A program made the position numbers and the translations under genes. Of a stretch of DNA of 56,809 bases, positions 30,124-38,200 are shown in pieces. The stretch lies in the IMG/VR virus record IMGVR_UViG_3300020451_000578, positions 1 to 56,809 of that record. The stretch is one strand, 5' to 3'. The first letter of the stretch is position 1; every line of letters begins with the position of its first letter. Source of the stretch: a virus. A model generated the notes under the pieces. It saw only the letters and a program-made list of their open reading frames with translations, was not told where the DNA came from and searched no databases.

Positions 30124-30660
30124 TCAGCATTTCCACTTGCGTAATGCTAACGCTTTTCTAGTGGGTTCACCTTTCTCATCTTTCATTGGTCCTTTGACTC
30201 CTCCCATTCTAGCGCAGAAAGATCTTTTCCTAGGACCCCCTTCAGGTTGAGGTGCTTTAAGATCAGACCCAGGATTTTCTCTCTCATAAGATTTTCTGCC
30301 CTTTTCGTTGAGTCCACCTTCTTTATTCTTTCCTTCCTTTCTTTGCCAAGCACTTTCATTTACGTCCTTGTCCTGTAGGAAGTTGACAGGAGATTTTTCT
30401 GGTTTCTTTTTCTTCTTACTATCCTTACCACCAAGTGCTGCCTTAGCAACTTTACCTGCTGAGTATGGATTATCCTTTTCTCTATTTTTCTTCGTATCCC
30501 TACGAATCTCTCTCATCTTTAATGCGTGAGAGATCTTTCTTCTGGCAGAAGGTCTGCCAATAGGAGGATTAGTTTTATCAATTGCTCGCGCTACAGAGAG
30601 TCCCACACCTTCTTCGATGGGGTCATCTTTAGTGTCTTGGAATTCTCTGAATGATTTCAT
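30124..30660 (-). CDS. Very basic DUF6321-like protein with capsid-targeting-like N-terminus (178 aa)
   Basis: The C-terminal half (SAWQRKEGKNKEGGLNEKG, then DLKAPQPEGGPRKRSFCARMGGVKGPMKD) matches the DUF6321 type of sequence common in marine phages, function unknown. The protein is extremely lysine/arginine rich with a KKKKK run near residue 83. The N-terminus MKSFREF...PIEEG resembles the T4 capsid-targeting sequence MKTYQEFIAE of packaged internal proteins, and IEE/G at residues 15-18 fits the gp21 protease rule (I/L)xE. I infer a DNA-binding protein packed into the head and possibly ejected into the host. Family assignment is from memory of the motif. Confidence 0.75.
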   Translation of the reverse strand: MKSFREFQDTKDDPIEEGVGLSVARAIDKTNPPIGRPSARRKISHALKMREIRRDTKKNREKDNPYSAGKVAKAALGGKDSKKKKKPEKSPVNFLQDKDVNESAWQRKEGKNKEGGLNEKGRKSYERENPGSDLKAPQPEGGPRKRSFCARMGGVKGPMKDEKGEPTRKALALRKWKC

Positions 30661-30800
30661 TTTTCCTTGTTGTTTTTAGGGTTAGATGCACAATTCATTT
30701 CGTGCTTTTCGATCCAGGTTTTAGGACGCCAATGTCCTTGGGGTGAAGTGAGTCCACAATACTGGCATACCCACTGTCCGTTGTCGTTTTGATCAGCCAT
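30657..30800 (-). CDS. Small zinc-finger-like protein (47 aa)
   Basis: Reading frame MADQNDNGQWVCQYCGLTSP...NNKEK with C12-x2-C15 and a later H-x3-C (WIEKHEMNC, about residues 33-37), a CCHC-type zinc finger. The start at 30800 is chosen because a longer frame overlaps the preceding gene for over 100 bases. It overlaps that gene's stop by 8 bases and the next start by 4 bases, so it is co-translated with two putative internal head proteins. Confidence 0.65.
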   Translation of the reverse strand: MADQNDNGQWVCQYCGLTSPQGHWRPKTWIEKHEMNCASNPKNNKEK

Positions 30801-31476
30801 AATGAAACTTTCTATCCTTAGATTTAGATGGGAGTTTTCCTGAACGCACCTTAGTGGATGATGTTTCACCATATCCTGCAGGGTGCTTTCCTGCTTTTGT
30901 TTTACCAACGCTGTCAGACTTTGCCTTGCTTCCCTTCTCTGTGTAGTGAAGTTTAGCAGACTTGTCCTTGTCTTTAGTAATCACAGATTCTTGTCCGTGC
31001 TTACGACCCAGACGACGCATCACTTTGCCGAACCTACGTTTCGACATCTTATCGGGTTTGGTAGTGTGGTATGAAACCTCACGACCTGTCTCACCTGAAT
31101 CATATTTATATTCTCCAACACCTTTCTTGTGACCAATACCGTGCTTCTTAAGACCTTTTTCAAGTTCTTTTCTTTTACCACGGTTCTTCTTTTCATCAGA
31201 ACCACGGTCAGCACTGATATGTCCAGTCACTTTGGTCTTGGATTTATCCATTGCACGGGCGAGACCACCCTCGGAGATAAACTCTCCGAACCCCATTATA
31301 GCATACGATTGTGTTTGTAGGTGCATATCGGTAGAACCCTTTTGCTGAACGGACTTTCTCTGGAGTTGCAACTTCCTAAGGTTGATCATAAGTTGCCTGC
31401 GGTCTAGAAGTTGTTTGGTCTTCTTGATCGCCTGTTGCTTTGGATCTTTAACTTCTTTGTTGGGTTGCCCTTCCAT
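30793..31476 (-). CDS. Basic protein with EFISE capsid-targeting-like motif and DUF3293-like domain (227 aa)
   Basis: Three parts are visible. Residues 1-60 are a basic coiled-coil leader (KKTKQLLDRRQLMINLRKLQLQ). At 61-69 is MGFGEFISE followed by GGLARAMDK; EFISE closely copies the EFIAE of T4 internal-protein targeting sequences, and I67-S-E69 fits gp21 cleavage. Residues about 80-170 (VTGHISADRG...KKNRGKRKELEKGLKKHGIG...EVSYHTT...GRKHGQESVI) resemble DUF3293-type domains. A lysine-rich tail follows. Either translation starts at M61 or the leader is clipped. The neighbouring 178-residue protein shares the ARA.DK element. Role: probably a packaged head protein; enzymatic activity unknown. 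Confidence 0.72.
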   Translation of the reverse strand: MEGQPNKEVKDPKQQAIKKTKQLLDRRQLMINLRKLQLQRKSVQQKGSTDMHLQTQSYAIMGFGEFISEGGLARAMDKSKTKVTGHISADRGSDEKKNRGKRKELEKGLKKHGIGHKKGVGEYKYDSGETGREVSYHTTKPDKMSKRRFGKVMRRLGRKHGQESVITKDKDKSAKLHYTEKGSKAKSDSVGKTKAGKHPAGYGETSSTKVRSGKLPSKSKDRKFHYG

Positions 31477-31477
31477 C

Positions 31478-32029
31478 TTAACCACCAATCACTTGGACTT
31501 GTTCGACAACAACGTCAGCACTACCAGCGGTAAGTTTCACAGTTCTCTTGATCATAGGAACAGTGTTTGCAACGACGTCAGCATCACTCAATGCATATGC
31601 AGAACCTGCACCAGATGCATCAATATCAGTTGTGATAGTCAGGTCAGTCACAGCAGTTACCTTCTTACCACCTGAAGCGGCAGATTCAAAGTCTGTTCCA
31701 AAACCATTTGTATCACCACCGTCAACTGTTTCGATAAAGTCCCCAACTGAGAATGTATGTCTTCCTCCTGCTCCTGTACCGTTGCCCGCTCCACCAACGC
31801 TGAAAACTGCTGTGGCAGCATTAGTAGCGGCGTGGACGCTAATGTTTTTTGATTTCCCACAGGAAAGTAATACTGCTTCACCTGCTGCAAGTGTGATTGC
31901 AGGACCAGCATCGAATTTAATGGTTGAAGCGGAAGCAGCGTATGCCCGTACAACGCCAGTTTTAACGACAATATAAGCGGTACCTGATCCACTCACTGTC
32001 GTAGTATCTAATACATTTAATACAGACAT
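31478..32029 (-). CDS. Virion structural protein, beta-rich (183 aa)
   Basis: A Gly/Ala/Thr/Val-rich protein with alternating strand-like segments (AYIVVKTGVVRAYAAS; ITLAAGEAVLLSCGKSKNISVHA; FSVGDFIETVDGG; KVTAVTDLTITTDI). No named family recognised. Composition is that of decoration or fibre proteins, and a late promoter (GATAAATA) lies 25 bases before the ATG. It lies between gp16 and the basic 227-residue protein, so it could be a head decoration or neck-associated protein. That assignment is inference. Confidence 0.7.
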   Translation of the reverse strand: MSVLNVLDTTTVSGSGTAYIVVKTGVVRAYAASASTIKFDAGPAITLAAGEAVLLSCGKSKNISVHAATNAATAVFSVGGAGNGTGAGGRHTFSVGDFIETVDGGDTNGFGTDFESAASGGKKVTAVTDLTITTDIDASGAGSAYALSDADVVANTVPMIKRTVKLTAGSADVVVEQVQVIGG

Positions 32030-32052
32030 CGACTTTTTAATACTTGTTTTTA

Positions 32053-32502
32053 CTATTTATCAGATTTTTGTTGCTTCAGGAACTTTGCGAGTTCCGCTGT
32101 TGAACCAACAAACATTGTGTTGTTAGTAACGTTCTGTGCTGCTTTGTTCTTCGGTCCTTCTTCAATCTCCATCATTTTCTTATGAAGGTCCGCTAACTTA
32201 TCTGCAGTATCAGCAACGTTCTTAATCAAATTACCAGCAACTTCATATGCTCTAGGTGAGTCAGACTCTTGTGCCAACTCCAGAATACCATCAACTGCCT
32301 CCTGACCTTTCTCGATCAGTGAGTAAAAGTTTCCACGAGAATACTCATAGTCCTTGATCTGTTGATCAGTGACATTTGGTACGATTGAATTATTCTTTTG
32401 TGGTTGACCTTGTTCTACCAAGGATGTTTCCACATCAAGAGCATCTTCAATACCGTCGTATTTACTCGTCTGCCCCTGTGACTGGGTTTCTTGATTTGCC
32501 AT
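32053..32502 (-). CDS. 16: gp16 terminase small subunit
   Basis: The central coiled-coil (DYEYSRGNFYSLIEKGQEAVDGILELAQ, then SPRAYEVAGNLIKNVADTADKLADLHKKMMEIE) matches T4 gp16, which forms rings that bind DNA and stimulate gp17. The C-terminal NNTMFVGSTAELAKFLKQQ is the conserved tail. The start at 32502 (MANQETQ) gives 149 aa, near T4 gp16 (164 aa), and limits overlap with gp15 to 41 bases; an ATG at 32544 is the alternative. The gene is far from gp17 (about 4.6 kb), separated by the accessory block. Confidence 0.88.
   Translation of the reverse strand: MANQETQSQGQTSKYDGIEDALDVETSLVEQGQPQKNNSIVPNVTDQQIKDYEYSRGNFYSLIEKGQEAVDGILELAQESDSPRAYEVAGNLIKNVADTADKLADLHKKMMEIEEGPKNKAAQNVTNNTMFVGSTAELAKFLKQQKSDK
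32054..32061 (-). promoter_or_regulatory. Late promoter octamer GATAAATA
   Basis: GATAAATA overlapping the stop region of gp16, 25 bases before the 183-residue structural gene. Confidence 0.65.
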
Positions 32503-33259
32503 CTGAGAATTCACTATAGAGTTCATTAAATCCGAAGTTATCATCTGGATCTGCAGTAAGAGGATCAGGTTGAACTGTGTACCTTACCTCGCGTGCTGCA
32601 GTTACCTTGGAATCCAGTGCAGTATCCACGATCGATTTCTTGATAAGTTTATTGGTAATGTCATTGACAGGACCATAAACATATGTTTTAGCAGAAAAAG
32701 AAAGTGTATAGATTAGAGTTCTACGTGTGGTGTAATCACCTTCGTAGTCATCTTCATAAACCACTGAGTTCAATGTGACTGGAAAGTCTTTAACTTCGCC
32801 GATCGCTTCCTGAAGATTCAGGGTTATGTTGAACATCGGTTGAAAGAATGGTAAGATCTGTTCAAGAATCTGGAGACCATCATCTTGGTTCTTTGCCATA
32901 ATCGATAGTTCAAAGTCCACATTGTATGGGACTGGCATAAACGATTTTCTAGTCTTACTATCACTACCCGTATAACGAATCACCTGTGTGGGTGATACTT
33001 TTCTGGTAGCATCATAAGAGAAACCAGAGATCTCAAAAGAGATTCTAGGTAGTGTGATCTGTACAGCATCTTTAGTTGTAAGATCTCCTACTTGCTTAAG
33101 ACGTGCAAGGAACTTATCTTTAGGACCATATGCCAAGGGTACTTTCATAACCTCAGTTCTACTACCTTCCGTACGCTTAATTTCAATATTATTGAAAAGT
33201 GTACCGAAAGCAATAACAGTCTTTCTAAAGATTTCGTTGTAAGAATAGGTTCCTAACAT
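32462..33259 (-). CDS. 15: gp15 tail completion / sheath terminator protein
   Basis: A 265-residue homologue of T4 gp15 (272 aa), which caps the tail and joins it to the neck. The N-terminal YNEIFRKTVIAFGTLFNNIEIKR and FLARLKQ, with LPRISFEISGFSYDATRK, match the family. The central FELSIMAKNQDDGLQILEQILPFFQP is also diagnostic. It shares one base with the gp14 stop and overlaps gp16. Confidence 0.94.
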   Translation of the reverse strand: MLGTYSYNEIFRKTVIAFGTLFNNIEIKRTEGSRTEVMKVPLAYGPKDKFLARLKQVGDLTTKDAVQITLPRISFEISGFSYDATRKVSPTQVIRYTGSDSKTRKSFMPVPYNVDFELSIMAKNQDDGLQILEQILPFFQPMFNITLNLQEAIGEVKDFPVTLNSVVYEDDYEGDYTTRRTLIYTLSFSAKTYVYGPVNDITNKLIKKSIVDTALDSKVTAAREVRYTVQPDPLTADPDDNFGFNELYSEFSDGKSRNPVTGADE

Positions 33260-34125
33260 TACTGAGCGCCTCCAATTTCACCAAAGGGATTACCTTGACT
33301 AAAGTCAATGATAGCGTCCCCAAGGGTCTCAAAGTCAGCATTGGCATCAAACTCTGAGTTCGTATTATTTAGTGTATTGTAACTTGCAGTAGTCCAAGCA
33401 GCACCTGAAGTTTGACCAGTTACCGTCTCAGGAATGGTGAACATACCAGACCTGTTGTACACTTGTAACTGTCTTGTAGTAGAATCAAACGACTTAACTT
33501 CAGCAGTTACATTAGATGTACCACCTGCGATCTCTTCACCAGGTGTAAATGTACCAGTACCACCAGCAGCAAAGTTGAGAGTGATAGTCTGTGCAAGGTT
33601 TCTCTCGATAACATCGATTGCTTCGACGCCAGTATCGAGGTCCTCTCCACTGTATTCGAAGAGTTCACACTTGAGACCCCATACGTGGATCTTATTTAAT
33701 TGATAGAATGGTTGCTCGTGCTCAACATATTGAATAGAAAATAACTTATTAGCAAGAGGGAAGTAAATCAAATCTCCTTCGTTTGGTCTACCTTCTACAA
33801 CCAGTGTTGTATTATCATCTACTAGATCTTGAAATCTTTTACGTGCAATAATAAAGTTAACTTGATCAGCAATCCTTACACCAAATTTACTGAACAGATC
33901 TCCATCTCCACCAAACCCCTGTACGTTTTCTAGGTATCCTTCGATTTGATATGCAGAGTCAAATGAATTCAATGAATCTTCTCCAAGGACTGTATCCTCA
34001 GAAACCAATGTCTTAGGGATGTAGTAAAGTTCTACACCAAACATTTTAATTTGTTCTACGACAAGATCTTCAACGAGTTGTTGCTCGCCGCTTGTCCCTT
34101 GTGTGAAGTAAGAATTAGTAGGCAT
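33259..34125 (-). CDS. 14: gp14 neck protein with inserted beta module
   Basis: A 288-residue neck protein (T4 gp14: 256 aa) that with gp13 connects portal and tail. SGEQQLVEDLVVEQIKMFGVELYYIPKTLV at the N-terminus is characteristic. Residues about 178-233 (GTGTFTPGEEIAGGTSNVTAEV, then GMFTIPETVTGQTSG) are two copies of a short beta module that also recurs in gp8, the 624- and the 2403-residue proteins and accounts for the extra length. It overlaps gp13 and gp15 by one base each. Confidence 0.94.
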   Translation of the reverse strand: MPTNSYFTQGTSGEQQLVEDLVVEQIKMFGVELYYIPKTLVSEDTVLGEDSLNSFDSAYQIEGYLENVQGFGGDGDLFSKFGVRIADQVNFIIARKRFQDLVDDNTTLVVEGRPNEGDLIYFPLANKLFSIQYVEHEQPFYQLNKIHVWGLKCELFEYSGEDLDTGVEAIDVIERNLAQTITLNFAAGGTGTFTPGEEIAGGTSNVTAEVKSFDSTTRQLQVYNRSGMFTIPETVTGQTSGAAWTTASYNTLNNTNSEFDANADFETLGDAIIDFSQGNPFGEIGGAQ

Positions 34126-34943
34126 TACCCGATCATATCTAGAGGTGGCATTTCATATGTGCTACGGAGTTTTTCATCTAGTTGTTCTAGTTCAGTAATC
34201 GCATCACTGTAAATCTTTTCTCCGTTCAAGGTGACACCACCAGGAAGTTGCACGTTCTGGAACTTCGTGAGGTTCTGTCCCCAATACTTTTTAATCATTG
34301 CTGTAGTATAATCTTTCACCCAAAGTGTTCCATAAATCTTGCTCCAGTTCAAAGGATCAAGAGCACGAACACAGTCAATAACAACATACGAACCTTCCTG
34401 AGCATCAGTCTCAGCATCAAAATCAATGAAGAGACGACCTTGTGTGGCATTAAACCTAGTGGGTTTCATACCTTCCAACAAGAAGTTGATTGTCTCAAGG
34501 TGTGTCTGAATCATATAGTAGTGATAGAACTGTGTTGATGTGAAATCAAACAGGTCATTCAATCTCATTTGATAACGAATATCAAACATATTACGAGTGC
34601 CTTTATCAGTAAAGGTAAAAATACCATTCACTGCCAAGACGTGATCTGGCAAAATCAAGTAATTGTTCTGTGTCTTAAACACAGTTCCTGTGTTACCTGC
34701 CTGCAAAGTATCAGTACCAGTCTCAGATGCATCTGCTTTGAATCTTGTCATATCCTCAGCAGTGAACTGATGCTTCAGAAATACTTTCTCCGATCCTCCA
34801 TAATGAAATTCTTGAAACGTTTCGATTGTATAATCGATAGCGTCATCAATTTGATCGTCAGAAACGTTCACTTCCAAGACTGGTTTACCAAGTCTACGAA
34901 GTGCGTATTCTTTTAATTCTGCTTTGGAGGTAGGATTTGCCAT
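34125..34943 (-). CDS. 13: gp13 neck protein
   Basis: A 272-residue neck protein (T4 gp13: 309 aa). KAELKEYALRRLGKPVLEVNVSDDQIDDAIDYTIE and the following FQEFHYGGSEKVFLKHQF are the family signature. It is needed with gp14 for head-tail joining. It shares one base with the upstream exported-protein gene and one with gp14. Confidence 0.95.
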   Translation of the reverse strand: MANPTSKAELKEYALRRLGKPVLEVNVSDDQIDDAIDYTIETFQEFHYGGSEKVFLKHQFTAEDMTRFKADASETGTDTLQAGNTGTVFKTQNNYLILPDHVLAVNGIFTFTDKGTRNMFDIRYQMRLNDLFDFTSTQFYHYYMIQTHLETINFLLEGMKPTRFNATQGRLFIDFDAETDAQEGSYVVIDCVRALDPLNWSKIYGTLWVKDYTTAMIKKYWGQNLTKFQNVQLPGGVTLNGEKIYSDAITELEQLDEKLRSTYEMPPLDMIG

Positions 34944-35269
34944 TACTTTCGATTTTGTAGTTGTTGAACAACAGATTCTTTGCCCATAGGAGCAATGTCT
35001 CTAAGACCATTAGCATCAAACCAAGGAGCAGTCTCCCAGTTGAAACCTTCACCAAATGTATTATCAGGTGCTACAACATACCAGTGACATTTAGAGTCAG
35101 GTACATCAACAGCACATACTGCCCAGTCATCTGACCACTGAGGTACTTGTACATACATCACTGGTAAGTGATTAGCAAATACAGGTGCCACACTCACAAA
35201 GAGTGAAACTAAGCAAGAGAATGCAAATAGAAGTGGCACGTATTTAAGTGGGAATGGTGTCTTATTCAT
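34943..35269 (-). CDS. Small exported protein with signal peptide (108 aa)
   Basis: N-terminal signal peptide: basic start MNKTPFPLK, hydrophobic core YVPLLFAFSCLVSLFVSVA, and cleavage motif VFA/NH near residue 32. The mature part is about 75 residues with one cysteine pair (AVCAVDVPDSKC) and many tryptophans (YVQVPQWSDDW; FNWETAPWF). It matches no family known to me. The mature protein should reach the periplasm or thylakoid lumen, unusual for a gene wedged between a tail fibre and neck genes. It shares a base with gp13. An envelope-directed or superinfection role is possible but unproven. Confidence 0.72.
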   Translation of the reverse strand: MNKTPFPLKYVPLLFAFSCLVSLFVSVAPVFANHLPVMYVQVPQWSDDWAVCAVDVPDSKCHWYVVAPDNTFGEGFNWETAPWFDANGLRDIAPMGKESVVQQLQNRK

Positions 35270-35271
35270 TT

Positions 35272-38200
35272 TTATAAGGCAGCGATTGCCGCTTGGAATG
35301 CAGCATAAGTAGCGGAGTTTGCAGCAGCAGTTTTAAGTGCCGCTAGTGTAATTGTCTCTGCCTGCAATGCAGAATCAGCAGTTGCACCTTGTGCAGCAGT
35401 AGCATATGCGGTTGCAGCAGTTGCAGCAGCAGTGCCTAGTGTTGGTTTGCCACTTAGGTCTGCGTATGCACCAGAGAATAATGTAGGTTGATTACTAAGG
35501 TCATTATAAGATCCGCTGGTTGCAACTGTGGCAAGATCTCCTGGTTGTGTAGCAGAAGCAGCGAGTGCACCCTGTGCAGAAGTTGCATATGCAGTTGACG
35601 CAGTGGTAGCAGCAGTTCCAAGACCAAGAGTTGTTCTTGCAGCAGCAGCGTCAGCATCATCAATCAGGGTTCCACCGAAGGTGCTGACAGCAGATGCGTC
35701 AAGTTTTCCAGTGATACCAGCAACAACACGAGCGTCAGCACGTGCGTTTGTGTAGTATAGATTTGTGCCTTCACTTAATTCACTCGTAGACTGATTACTA
35801 ATATCAAGGTTTGCACCAACTTGGAGTGCAATGCGAGCATCAGCACGAGCGTTGGTATAGTAAAGGTTAGTTCCTTCAGCAAGATCAGCAGTATCGTGGT
35901 TGGATAGAGATGCAATCGTTGTTGGGATTGTGTATGAGATAACACCAGTGCTACTGTTGTATCCTAGATCTCCAGTGACTGAGATGTGTCCACGAGTTCT
36001 GGCAGCAGTAGTAAAGAGATTAGTTGATCCCTCAGTAATGTTGTCAGTATTGATGTCTGCTTGAGTTGCACTCAGAGTCAGTAGGTTACCTGCGTCATCG
36101 TATGATGCAGTAATACCTGTACCACCAGAGATAAGAGCAGCAACGCGATCATCAACTCTCTCATCAGTGAAGTAAAGGTTAGTTGAACCCTCAGCAAGAG
36201 CGTTAGTATTATGGTTCGCGATAGAACCAACCTGTGACTGGAAGAAGGTTAATGTTCCAGTAACGTTCAAGTTACCCTGAACCTCAAAGTTCGTTGTAGA
36301 AACGAAGTTAGTAACACTCAGAGTGTTAGAGAATGGGTTGTATGTAAGGTTGGCAGAGTCAACAAACATTCCTGTATGCCCTGTGTTAGAGGCAGAGAAT
36401 GTTGGATAGAATGTAGTATTATTATTTGTATTATTAACGTCAATATTATTTGCGTTCGTTGCAGTTCCTGTAACATCACCAGTCACGTTACCAGTAATCT
36501 GTCCAGTAACATCCAAGGTGTTGCCCATTGTGACAGCATCGGTAAATGCACCCGTACCAGAAGTAACCAAGTTACCCGCCATAGTGACGTGTCCAGTTGT
36601 GGATTCAAGAGTAATCTTGTCCTGACTGTTACCGTTCTGTAGTTTCAGAGTCTTACTAGCACCTCTGATAACCACATCATCTTTGAACAGTGAAGTGCTG
36701 TTCTGAGTAAGAGCATCATTAAGTGTGGTTGTACCATCAACATTCAGTGTGCTATCAAAGTCAACACCCTGAGTCACATTCAATGTGTCATCAATAACAG
36801 TTGAACCAAGAACATCAAGTGAACCGTCGATGTCAGTGTTACCGTTGGAAGAGTTAACGTTGAACTTGTTAGAACCAATCGCGAGGTTACCACCGATCGT
36901 TACAGTAGACTGAAGATCAGCAATACCAGATGCAGTGATAGTTGAAACATTAGTAGCAGCAGTAACACCAAGTGTACCTGCGATTAATGTATTACCTGTA
37001 GGTCCGTCAACAGTAAAGTTACCGTTACCAACATCAAGATCATCGCCGATATATGCTTTCTTAGATACCGCCAAACCACCAGCAGTGAATACTGAGGCGA
37101 CATTGTTAGATGCACTAACAGCATCTGCAGTGTCATTGAATCTTACATTCTCAGCGTAAGTTTGAATACTTGCGTAACTTACAGTTCCATCAATTACTGA
37201 GTTACCATAGACACGAACATCACCTGCAACAACCAAGTTGTTTCCGACTGATGCACCACCTGTAACTCTAAGAGCACCGTCTCCTGTATAAGATCCAGTT
37301 GTGGTTGCTGCTGAAGAATTTGTAACTGATGTAACGCCTGTTACACCTAGAGTGTTTGTAATGTTTGTAGCATTCGTTACATCCAGTGTTCCACCGATTG
37401 TGGTATTGGATGTCACGTCAAGGGTGCTAGAAAGCGTTGTAGCGTTCGTAACTCCCAAAGTACCACCGATAGTGGTATTGCTGCTTACACCCAGTGTAGA
37501 GGACAGTGTAGTGGCACCTGTGGCACCGAATGTACCTGCTACTTGTGTATCACCTGTTCCTGCGTCTACTGTAAACTTATTACTATTAACTGCGAGATCG
37601 TTAGTAACATCAAATGTTCCTGTTACTGAAAGGTTACCGCCGAAAGATCCATCGTCTGTGACAACGAGATCATCGCCGACATAAAGATCCATACCGATGC
37701 CAGCACCACCACCAACGATAAGAGCACCAGACCCTGAGTTAGTTGCGTTGGTTGTATCGAATAGTTTGACTGATCCTGCATCAATGCCTGATCTGGTTCC
37801 TGCGAATGCTTCACTTGAGTTTGTTGCATCGTGATAAAGAGCGAATCTTTCAGCAGAGTTATCCCAACCGAAGAATCCAAGTTTAGCAGATCCATCGTAA
37901 TATCTGAACTCAACACCACGATCCTTAGTATCTGATGACTGAGGAGCAGTGTCTCCACCCAGTGTAATAACTGGATCATCAAGTTGTGTTGTGGTTGAGT
38001 TAACAGTTGTTGTAGTTCCGTTAACAGTCAAGTTACCTTCGATCAAGGTATTTGAATTGACTGTCAAGTCACCATCAACAGTTACGTTGTCAGTAAACTG
38101 AGAGACTGCATTAACTGTCAAGGCATCAGTGTTTGCATCACCGATAGTGGTCTGAGGACCAGTGATTGTAACGTGACGATTGAATGTGCTATCACCGTGA

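Noticed and set aside
31548-31976. Plus-strand frame of 142 codons opposite the 183-residue structural gene
   Set aside because: It mirrors codon periodicity of the minus-strand gene, has no promoter or ribosome site, and no gene elsewhere is on the plus strand.
37301-37684. Plus-strand frame of 127 codons inside the giant fibre gene
   Set aside because: Repetitive Val/Thr/Pro translation is the reverse complement of the fibre repeats; a shadow frame.
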